Source: Stratiolaelaps scimitus (Eukaryota; Arthropoda; Arachnida; Mesostigmata; Laelapidae). Taken from it: 64,000 nt of DNA. The notes beneath the pieces are model-generated. The model ran no database searches. It saw only the letters and a program-made list of their open reading frames with translations, and was not told the origin of the DNA. Position 1 is the stretch's first letter; every line of letters begins with the position of its first letter. Made by a program: the position numbers and the translations under genes. Positions 9,546-20,410 of this stretch are shown piece by piece. The stretch spans positions 7,934,001-7,998,000 of the forward strand of contig JABWDB010000001.1 of assembly GCA_019614645.1 (NCBI GenBank), read 5' to 3'.

Positions 9546-12500
9546 CTCGCGCAATTGTCACCTATTTTGTAATAATTTTCTTACTGCAAAAACACCTTCA
9601 ATGAGAATTTGTAACACACGATAAAAATATAAACATTTTCAATATTTTTGTCCATCCTATAACTACCGGAAATACACACAAGTTCACTGTAAAATCTTAT
9701 CATAAGATTGGTATAAAAGTATACACATTTTTCACTGATCTTGTGTCGGCGTTGAATACCTTGATAATTAGCACAGAGACTCGCAACTTCACTGCAAATT
9801 ATTTCCACAACGTCAGTGTAGAAGAAAAAATGTAAAACATTTCATGAATTTTGTAACAACTATAATGTTTATTGTGAGTTATTATCACACGATGGATATA
9901 AAAAAAAATGCGAAATTTCCACTAATTTTGAAAATACGCTAACGACTGAAAAAAATAATGTTTATTGATCACTATATGCACATGGTCGGTATAAAACATA
10001 TATAATCTTTACTTAACATATCTAACATAACGACAACTACCACCAGCGCAGAAGTACATAACTTTACTCAAGTTATTACCATAGAATCCGTGTAGAACTA
10101 TAAAAAATGTTTACTCATTATGTAACTCCTATTAAAAGTTAAACAAACACACATGTTCACTGCGAATTGCTACCACATGATCGGCATAGAAAAATTCGAA
10201 ACGTTCACTTCTCTGTGGATCCCATTGAAAACTACACACATGTTCACCGCAAATTATTATCATAAGATCGGTGAATACAAAATGCTCACGAATTTTGTAT
10301 CGGCATTTCTTGAAATTCTTCATAACTATCGCTAGCGCATAGGCACTTTCACCACTAATGATATTCATAAAGTCGGTTTAGGAGAATGAAAAATGTTCAT
10401 TCGTTTTGTAAGAACTATAATTACTGAAAAATTAGAGATGTTAAATGCGATATCACACGATCGATATCAAAAATATATTTTTTCATATGTAATTTTATAA
10501 AAACAGCCACAAAATTTACATTTTTCACACGATTTTTAAATCATATTAGTACTTAAAATTGTTAGCACATGAACAGTGTAAAATAATACACAATCTTCGC
10601 AATATATTGAAATCCTATCACTACCGAAAATACTCAATGTTCACTGCAAACTATTATCATTAGCCCAGCGTAAGAATATACAAATCTTTTGCGCATTCTT
10701 AGCACGCGGTCGGGTATAGAAAATACACGATTTTCACATTTTACGTAACTTCTATTTCTGCTGAAAAAACACATGTACATGGTAAATTATTACCATATGG
10801 TCGATAATCGAAAAATACACAATTTTAACTTCTTGAAAACAACCATCCGAGTAAGAACAAAGAAGTGCTCTATAGCTACAGATGTTGATTGCGAGTAATT
10901 ACCACAGCGCAACAAAAAAATTGTTATTTATAAGAAATGTATATTAATTGTATAAAAACCATCGCTACTGGAAAAGGAACTGTATGCATATATATATATA
11001 TATATATATATATCGACCAGTAAATATAATACACATTCTCACATAATATATTGACAACTATCACTAGCGCAGATTTACATAAGTTGACTGCAAGTTATTA
11101 CCATGGATCATATATATTTTATAATAACATACAATATTCACTCAATTCGAAATCATATCAGTACTTAAAAACATACACGTCCACTGCGAATTGTTAGCAC
11201 ACGAACGGTATCAAATATAAACAATCTTCGCAACTTTTGTAAATCCTCATACTACCGAACATAAACTCATGTTCGCTGCAAACTATTATCATAAGTCGGT
11301 ATAGCAAATACGTAATTTTCACTTAACCTTATAAAAACTGTGAATAGCGTAAGAATATGAAGTTCTTTGCGGATTCTTAGCACAGAATGGCACAAAGAAA
11401 ATACACGATTTTCACTCGATTTGTAAATTCTAGTACTGCTGAAAAACACACATGTTCACGGCAAATTATTACCATATGGTAGATAATCGAAAAATACACA
11501 ATTTTAACTTCTCGAAAACAAACATCCGAATAAGAGCAAAAAGTGAACTGCATATGCTTATCATACGTCAGGTGAAGAAAAGCAACTACGGCTGAGCGGC
11601 ACATCTGCATTACGCATTACCGAAACCCTCCATAAGATAATAATAAAAAAAATACATTTTCATTAATTTTAGAAATAACGAATATTACTGAAAAAATACA
11701 TGTCCACTGCGAATTATTGGAATATATGTTTATGGCAAATATTATTTGTACAGGAATAAGCAACACCAATGCGAACGATTCGTATACGATCAGTATAGGA
11801 ACATACACAATTTGTAATAATTTCATAAATTCCATCATTACTACAAAAACACAGATGTCCAATATAAATTATTATATTACCCTAAGGTTGGTAGAAAACG
11901 CATACTTGTCATTTAGGTAACCATTACGGGATAGAACCACGCAACTTAATTGTTGGTTGGTATATGAAATATAATATATAGTTTTCACTTATCATATTAA
12001 CAATTATAACTAGCGGATAAATACACAATCTTTTCACTCATCATGGAAATCCCTTAGTACTTAAAGGACCTACATGTTCACCGGGAATTGTACGATCGGT
12101 GCAGAAAAAATACATGATGTCCTCTTATTTTGTAAATCAACCACTGAAAATATACACATGTTCGCTATAAATTATGGTCAAAAGGTTAGTATAAAAATAT
12201 ACACAATTTTAATGTCGGAATTTAAGTTCTCATAATTATCACTATCGCCAGCGCAAAAATGCACAACCTTACTGGAAGTAATGACCGTAAGGTCAGTATA
12301 GAAAAATATAAAATTATCACTCATTTTATAAACCCTATAACTACTGTAAATACAGATATTCACTGCTAATTATTTCCACGACCTCGTTTTAGAAAAATGC
12401 AAACCTTCACTAATTTGTAATAACTATAATTACAGAAAAATTACAGATACTTACGGTGACTTATTATCACAACATCCATATAAAACGAATAAAATATGTC

Positions 12501-14430
12501 CACTAATTTAGTAGAAACAGTCATCATTAAAAAAAAAATGTGCACTGAGAACTCTAGGCATATAAGGACTAGGAAGGGTGCATATGGTCGTTACATAAAA
12601 TGCAGATTTTTACTTAACATATTGACAACTGTCACTAGCGCACAACTACACAACTTTGCTGTAAGTTACTACTATAAATTAAGTATATAAATTGTTCATT
12701 AATTTTATAAATTCCATTAGAACTAAAAAACAACATACATGTTCACCACGAATGATTAGCACACGATCGGCACACGAACATACATAATTTTCACTCATTT
12801 GTTAATTCTATAACTACTAAAATACAACGTGTTCACCGCAAATTATTGTCATAAGATTGGTGAAAAAGAATAATAATGATACACTATGTTCACGAATTTT
12901 GTGGCGGCATTTAAGATTTTAATAAATACCACTAGAATAGAAATACATAACTTCAGTGCTAATATTGAGCACACGGTCCGCATAAAGAAATACAGAGTTG
13001 CACTCAATAAAAACTATTACTAATTAAAAATGCACGTTCATTGAAATGCACATTTAACACTTAAGTCTTTGGTAACTATTACTAGAACAGAAACATACGA
13101 CTTCGCCGTTAATTATTCTCATAAGGTCGGTTTAGACAAATGCATAATCGCACAAATTTTGCAAAAAGTATAATTACTGAAAAATTAGAGATAATCATCG
13201 CAGATTACACGATCGAAATAAAACACCGAATTTCCACGCATTTAGTGAAAACAGTCACTACTAAAAACTATTAGCACATGGTTGGTATATGAAATATAAT
13301 ACATACTTTTACTTAACATACGAACACGTATCAGTAGCGCAGAAATACACAAGTTGACTGCAAGTAATTGCCATAAGGTCAGTAAATAAAAATATGAAAC
13401 TTTCACTCATTCTGTAAATCTTATTAAAACTGAAAAACAAATCTTCACTACGAATTGCTAGCAGTGTTTACATATTCGTCCTATATAATTACTGAAAATA
13501 TACATATTCAGTGCAAATTATTATACAATTTTTGTAATATTATACATCATTTTTACGAATCCTGTAGAAATATTCAGCAGAAACGCGATACGTCATTGCT
13601 AATTATTCCCAAAACGTCGGTTTAGAAAACTACAGATTTCCACTAATTAAAAAATTATACTTATTGAAAAATTACAGATGCTAGGATTACTGGGAAGTAT
13701 TATCACACGCTCCATATAAAAATAGTATAAAATTCCCACTAATTTTGTAGCAACAGTCACTGCTAAAAAAAAATGTTTACTGAGCGCTCTTATCACATGG
13801 ACGGTGTATAAAATACATAATTTTCACCTAACATATTGACAACTGTGACTAGAGCAGACATAGAAGATTTTGCTGCAATTTATTACCATAAAGTCAGCAT
13901 AAAAAATTTAGATTTTTCTCTCATTTTGGGAATACTGTTAAAAACATACATGCTCGCTGCGAATTCTTAACACAGGGTCAGGAATAGAAAATACACGATT
14001 TACTAAACTTCTTGGGTAGGAACACACAACTGCTTTGTGAATGGTTAGCGTAAGACATACGAAGATAAATTACACTCATTTTGTCTATGCTATCGCCGTT
14101 AAAAATACACATGTGTTCACTTCGATTGCCACAAAGTCGGTATAAAGATACAATTGTCACTTGACTTCCTGACAATTATATTACCAAATTGTAGGTAAAG
14201 AAAATCACATAATTTTCATTCATTCTGTAAAAACGATCACTGCTGAAAAACAGACGTTCAGTGCAAATGTGTACCATAAAGTCGTTAAAGGAAAATGCAT
14301 ATTTGGCATTTACGTTCTTAACAACTATCACTGGAGTAGAAACATGCAACCTCGTTTTATAAATCCAATTACTCTTGCAAAAAAAAACACATGTTAACTG
14401 CCAATAAATGAAGGCTAGCCGTCATTGCTC
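9546..14430. repeat. Complex satellite, block 2
   Basis: It has the same half-monomer structure as block 1. Landmarks tie it to the other units: 10105-10300 matches 15140-15310 and 20925-21100; 11395-11600 matches 15950-16170 and 21660-21830; 12955-13260 matches 17575-17890. A stretch near 10535-10860 is repeated at about 11195-11530, so this unit contains an extra local duplication of about 665 bp. A (TA)n tract lies at about 10983-11013. Short open frames occur on both strands and contain the repeat peptide; none is a credible gene. Confidence 0.85.
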
Positions 14431-14439
14431 CAACGTATT

Positions 14440-15130
14440 TAGAGCAAGGCTGAGCGTCGATCGTAGGACTTCCCGAAGAAATGGTACACCCAACAGTACG
14501 GGTCAGACTTTACCCAGGAACATCCGGGAGAGCATCTAAAAATGTGTTAGAAAACGCAGGTGTATATTTTGCATTTGGCAGAGCTTTAATGCAACTCTGG
14601 TTTGGGTATTCTGAAATTCTGCAGATATCCTGCATTACTGGCTCCACATCTCCATTGATAGTACCATCATCAAAGTACCGTAAGTTCAACGGAGATTCAA
14701 GTGATGTCACTGGGTGTTTTATGGACAGACAAAGGAATTTCGGACCAATAGGGTCTTCTTATTGAACATCTGGTGCTGTTGAACCTCTTCCCCAAGGAGT
14801 AAATGATGTGGGCGCCGTATACTTGGTGAACTAGATGAAAAAGTTTCGAAGTGTGCTCTTTTGCCATAACATGTAGTCTCTCCTGACTGCATCGAATGCA
14901 TTCTCAAAAATCCAACCTGGCTAGAACAATAGGTGTTGTCCGGCGTAGAAGAAGACTTGGGTTACGCGTACTGCAACTTTAGGTCCACCAGCTTCAACAT
15001 CTAGCTGTCTTGACCTCAGTACTCTGATTAGATTTTCCCTGAAGTCTTTGCCGGGTATTTTTTGCAGCAATCCTCCGTAAGGTTCGGCAGCACACGATAG
15101 AGAGGAACAACCCGTCTCTTTTAGGTCACT
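14440..15130 (-). pseudogene. Reverse transcriptase fragment, copy B (middle to C-terminal side)
   Basis: Read on the minus strand from 15130, this gives KETGCSSL, then KDFRENLIRVLRSRQL and VEAGGPKVAV (about 15007-14969). These correspond to the family's L-R-P-x-Q-L-G and G-A-E-A-A-V-H-A region. Next comes a broken segment with FDAV-R near 14890, the equivalent of the N-A-F-N-S-V-R motif. The catalytic YFDDG follows at 14677-14663, then SNTFLDALPDVPG and SGSPTIDA. At least two frame changes and a stop interrupt it, so it is dead. It lacks the N-terminal part present in copy C. It ends at satellite on both sides, and 14440-14747 duplicates copy A. Confidence 0.85.
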
Positions 15131-18100
15131 CGAGAACAATATAAAATTTTAACTCGTTTTTTAACTCCAATTAGAAGTTAAAAAACACATGTTCACTACG
15201 AATTGTTAGCACATGATCGGCATAGGAAAAGACAGAATCTTCACTTCCTTGTCGATCATATAGAAAACTACACACATGTTGACAGCAAATGATTCTCATA
15301 AGATCAGTGAATACAAAATGTTCACGAGCTTTGTGTCGTTTTTGTTGTGTCGGCATTTAAGTTCTTTATAACTATCGCTAGCGCAAACATATGTTTTCAA
15401 TTTCAATTTCACAACTAATGATTTCCACAACGTCGGTTTAGAAGAATGGAAAATTTTCACTCGTTATGTAAGAACTATAATTACCGAAAAATTACAGATG
15501 TTAAATGCGAATTATTATCACACGATCGATATCAAAACTATAGGATTTCCATGAATTTTATAAAAACAGTTACTACTGAAAAATAGTAAAACATATATGT
15601 TTTTATATTTTGGTCGGTATATAAGGTACACAATTTTCACTTAATATATTGACAGCCATCACTAGCGCAGATATGCATAGGTTTACTGCAAGTTATCACC
15701 GTCAGGGCAGTGTATATTATATAATAACACACAGTTTTCACTCAATTTGTAGATCATATTAGCACTTAGAATTGTTAGCACACGAATAATAATGAATAAG
15801 ACACAATCTTCGCAAATATTTTAAATCCTATCAGCACCGAAAATACATACATATTCACTGCAAGCTACTATCATAAGGTCAGTATAGAAAACACGTAGAA
15901 TAAGAATACACAAATTTGTTGCGAATTCTTAGCACACGATCGGGTATAGCAAATATACGATTTTCACTCGTTTTGTAAATTATATTACTACTAAAAAACA
16001 CACATACTCATGGTAAATTATTACCATGTGGTCGATTATTGTAAAAAGACACGATTTTCACTTCTTGAAAACAACCATCAGAGTAAGAACAAAAAAGTTA
16101 ACTGCAAATGCTTCGCGTACGCCTGGTGAAGAAAAATAACCACGGCTGAGTGGCACCTGTGCATTATGCATCCCCCCCATAAAAAATGTAAAAGTAAATA
16201 CAACTTTTGCCAACTGTTATTAGTACAGAAATAAGCAACGGTTCGTATACGATCGGTATAGGAACATACACAACTTTTAATAATTTCATAAATTCCATCA
16301 CTACTACAAAAACAGATGTTCAATATAAATTACTATATTAACGTAAGGTTGGTAGAAACCGCATATTTGGCATTTTGGTAACCATCATAAGAACAGAAGC
16401 ACACAACTTAACCGCTAAAAGCAGTCACTACTGGACACTATTAGCATATGTTTGGTATATGGAATACATAGTTTTTACTTACCATATTAACAATTATAAC
16501 TAGCGCATAAATACACAACTTTAGTGCATGTGGCTACCATGAGGTTAGTATAGAAGAATATAAAATGTTCATTCATTATGGAAATCCCATGTGTACTTAA
16601 AAGACTCCCAGGGAATTGGCACACGATCGGTGTAGAAAAATACATAATGTTCTCTAATTTTGTATATCCTCTAACCACTGAAAATATACACATGTTCGCT
16701 ACAAATTATGATCAAAAGATTAATATAAAAAATCCACAATTTTTGATGTCGGCATTTAAGTTCTCATAACTATCACTAACGCAGAAACACTCAACTTCAT
16801 TAGTAATTATTCCCATAACGTCGGCTTAGAAAAATACATGAAAGTACTGACGGATATTGACTTTAATCACTATCACACGATCGATATAAAAAGATACAAA
16901 ATTTCTACCAATTTTGTAAGAACAGGCACCACTGAAAAACATACACACTATTAGCACATGGCCAGTATATAAAATCCATAATTTTTTCTTAACAGCAACT
17001 AACAACAATCACTAACACAGAAACACGCAACGTTACCCCAAGTAATTATCATAAGGGCACTATAGAAAAATATTTTTCTATAGTGCCTATGAAATTATTA
17101 TAGAAATTCCATAACTACTAAAAATACAGATGTTCATGGCAACTTATTATCACACCATCGATATACATAGAACAGAAAGTGTTCACTAATTTAGTAGAAA
17201 TAGTCTTCACTGAAAAAATACATATTAACTGACAACTATTGGCATAGGTAAAACATAAAAAGCATATTTTCACTTAACATATTAACAACTGTCACTAGCG
17301 CACGAATACACAACTTTGCTGCAAGTTATTACCATAAGGTAAGTGGAGAATATGAATTTTTTACTAATTTTATAAATCCCATTGAAACCCAAAACAAACA
17401 TGTTCACTGCGAATGGTTAACAGACGATCTCATTTGTCATTCCTATAATTACAGAAAATACACACGTGTTCAGTGCAAATCATTGTCATAAGATTGGTAT
17501 AAAAGAATACACAATTTTTACGAAGATTGTGTCTGTGTTTGAGTTCTTTATAAATATCACTAGAACAGAAATACACAACTTTACTGCTAATATTGGGCAC
17601 ACGGTCCGCATAGAGAAATACACAGTTGCACTCAATAAAACTATTACTAATGAAAACTACACATTCATTGAAATGCACATCTGACATTTAAGTCCTTCGT
17701 AACTATCACTAGAACAGAAACACACGACTTCGCCGTTAATTATTCTCATAAGGTCGGTTTAGACAAATGCATAATCGCACAAATTTTGCAAAAAGTATAA
17801 TTACTGAAAAATTACAGATGATCATCGCAGATTACACGATCGAAATAAAACGCCGAATTTCCACGCATTTAGTAAAAACAGTCACTACTGAGAACTATTA
17901 GCACATGGTTGGTATATGAAATATAATACATACTTTTACTTAACATATGGACAAGTATCAGTAAAGCAGAAGTACACTACTTACAGTAATTACCATAAAG
18001 TCAATACAGAAAAATATGAAACTTTCACTCATTCTATAAATCTTATTAAAACTGAAAAACAGATCTTCACTACGAATTGATGGCAATGTTTACTTATTCG

Positions 18101-18480
18101 TCTTATAAAATTACTAAAAATATACATATTCAGTGCAAATTATTATTATACAATTTTTGGAACAATATACATAATTTTCACGAATCCTGTAGAAATATTC
18201 AGCAGAAAGGCGATACGTCATCGTTAATTATTCCCAAAACGTCGGTTCAGAAAAATATAAGATTTCTATTTACTTAAAAATTTTGTAGAAACTATAATTA
18301 TTGAAAATTTACAGACGCTCACTGGGAATCATCATCACACGCCCCATACAGAATACAAAATGTCCACTAATTTTATATAACAGTCACGACCGAAAAAGCA
18401 TAAAGTCAGCTTCGGCAATCTTCACTCGTTCTGTAAATCCTATTGCCATTGCAAAATACACATTCTCGATGTGAATAAAC
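15131..18480. repeat. Complex satellite, block 3
   Basis: It continues the half-monomer array after RT copy B. The start (15140-15310) matches 10105-10300. The stretch 17690-17890 is nearly the same as 13060-13260, including unusual tracts such as 'tcgcagattacacgatcgaa', which points to relatively recent exchange or duplication between these units. It also holds a 32-bp perfect palindrome at 17056-17087. No gene is supported. Confidence 0.85.
17056..17087. repeat. 32-bp perfect palindrome inside the satellite
   Basis: The arm GGCACTATAGAAAAAT is followed at once by its exact reverse complement. The left arm is an ordinary satellite piece (the 'aaggtc..tatagaaaaat' end of a half-monomer), so a small inverted copy has been added head-to-head. 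Confidence 0.9.
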
Positions 18481-18484
18481 GAAG

Positions 18485-19215
18485 GCTGCTGACTGCATCG
18501 AACGCAATATCAAAAATCCAACCTGAACAGAACGTTAGGTGTTATGTATATATAGGTGTTACATATAAGTGTTACACGGCGCAGAAGGAAGACTTGGACA
18601 ACGTGTACTGCAGCTTTAAGTCAGTCAGCTTCAACGTCTAGCTGTCTTGGCCTCAGTACTCTGATTAGGTTTTCCCTTAAGTCTTTGCCGCGTAGTTTCG
18701 CAACAATCCTCCGCGTAAAATTCGGTAGCAGATGTCAGAGAGGAACAACCCGTCTCGTTTGCAAAGGCCAAAGTGATGGGCACCAAATATAACTATTCAG
18801 GAATATATCCCCATCATAGAGTGTCATATAACTTAGCCAACGCTGAAGCAAGACGTTGCGCTATTTTTTGCGCCATCGTGGGTAACAACAGGTCCTTCAC
18901 ATGTCCTGCCGTGGAGCATCTGCGCCCGCCGAAGAGCTGTTGGGAAATCACTGACTGCGCGTAACACTTCTCCACCTGTCGTGGCAACGTGAGTGATGCC
19001 TTCCGAAGGACAAGGTATTGATAAATCATCTTGTGCCTCTCGGTGTTTAGCACGTAAGGCAGAGACAGAATCGGAATCATCTGTGAAAGAGTCTGTAGAG
19101 CAAAGGGCCCCAACTGTGGCCACCCGAAGCTGCTCCAGCACTAAGTTTTTGTTAGGTTCGTCATGGTTCATGTTTGGATTTAGGTTAACTGGTTTCTCCT
19201 GGAGCCCTTGCTAGA
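18485..19215 (-). pseudogene. Reverse transcriptase fragment, copy C (N-terminal half)
   Basis: On the minus strand a 112-codon open frame (19171-18833) reads LRVATVGALCSTDSF, SALRAKH and, further on, GEVLRAVSDFP. This matches the N-terminal leader of the same RT family (R-L-L-S-D-D ... aLrsKHP ... eeVrkAi-sFP). After a frame change come residues equivalent to AGxDGLRPQHLKDL, then a helix-rich LASALAKLYDTL. After stops come NETGCSSL and KDLRENLIRVLRPRQL, overlapping copy B. It breaks off at satellite near 18485, just after the FDAV equivalent, so the catalytic YxDD box is absent. Multiple stops and frameshifts make it a pseudogene. Confidence 0.85.
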
Positions 19216-20410
19216 ACTAGTAGCGGCTTAAGCGTATTTAGCACTGAGCGAGTAAGATCGGTACTGAAGAGTAAGCAGAAGCTATTTTACGCGCAGCCAG
19301 ACTCGGTTATTTCGGTGGGTCCCGAAATGAGGATTGACCAGAACGGGATCTAGGCGTATTTTTGCACATTGCTTTCTTAGCTTTTGTGACTTTCTTTAAT
19401 TTTATTGAACGTATTCAGTTGGCAATAAGGTTTTAGTAAGAGGTCGCAAAAATCACGGGCGGCTGCAAAGTGTTACATGATTTTGCAGCTGGGTCCGTTA
19501 ACCTAACATGCTCGTAATAGTCATTCGTGGACTTCGTGGTGATAGACAGCCCGGTTGTCCGTCACAATTTACGCATCTCGGTGTGTTCTGGTGGTCTACA
19601 GGCTATAGCTTAGTAGCCGCTACGACCACATTAGGGCTTGGCACTTGTAACAGACTAAGGGTTTTCTTGGGTTTTCTTCTTCAAAATCACCTGATGTGAC
19701 CAGTATCCCAGTTCAAGTACAGGTGGTGGAGGTCTGTTGAATTAGAGCAACTTCGTTTGATGCGCGAGCACCAGCAGTACATGCTTTATGATTGTTACGT
19801 CGAACATTTATGACTCCCACTGTGTGCAAGGTCTTTTAAGTCTCCTCTTTCGAATAAGACGTGTCAATACCTTCAAAGTAAGACCAATTGAGATCGTTGC
19901 ACAGTTTTGATGCAACTAAGTCTTCCATTGAATTGATATCAATCACAGCTTTCGCCGTTGTAATATCAACTACAGAAGCTTGAATGGGAAGGCTCGAAAT
20001 GCCAACATTACTAGGTTGAAGCCTGTGAACTTATAACGCAATTCCATACCGTAATAGAGGATGGGGCTCACAAGGCTATTCGGTGTATCACAATCGTTTT
20101 CTTCTTTGGGGAACTTCCTTGGAAAACATTGTGATACACCGAATATAAAGACCCTTGGAGTTAGCTTCTAGGGTAGCGCTACTCTGTTTTTCTTCTGTTC
20201 TTAAACAGTAAAAAAAGAAAAGTTCTTCTGTTTTTAGAAATTTTGGGTTTGATTTTGTTCAATTTCACTAAGACACCCGAATGTTCACCGTTCGCAGGGT
20301 AATCCCTTCATCCCACCACAACGTTCCGATCAATACCGACACGTGTCACTATAGTTGTTTATGGCCACCTCAGATGACACTACAGTAATGTTCGAAATCT
20401 CGCGCAATTG
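19216..20410 (-). mobile_element. 5'-side region of the RT element, copy C
   Basis: This lies upstream of the minus-strand RT. The part from 19675 to 20410 is shared with copy A (8926-9545). The part 19216-19674 has no partner in the window. No conserved domain is recognised. It could be the 5' untranslated part or a decayed N-terminal region. Satellite resumes after about 20410 with the same junction sequence as after copy A ('cgcgcaattgtcac'). Confidence 0.6.
20078..20144. repeat. 17-bp-arm inverted repeat present only in copy C
   Basis: ATTCGGTGTATCACAAT at 20078-20094 and its exact reverse complement at 20128-20144 are separated by 33 bp. In copy A the equivalent of the left arm is present near 9298, but the right-arm position reads differently. 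The arm was therefore gained in C or lost in A. Confidence 0.85.

Noticed and set aside
11617..11862. Satellite minus-strand peptide as a decayed C2H2 zinc-finger array
   Set aside because: The repeat is 15-16 residues with Cys-Val-Phe tracts. It lacks the C-x2-C, x12, H-x3-H spacing and the TGEKP linker of C2H2 fingers.
6160..17687. Many 60-97 codon frames within the satellite as possible genes
   Set aside because: They follow the half-monomer period on both strands, are interrupted by stops at random, and change frame where half-unit length changes.
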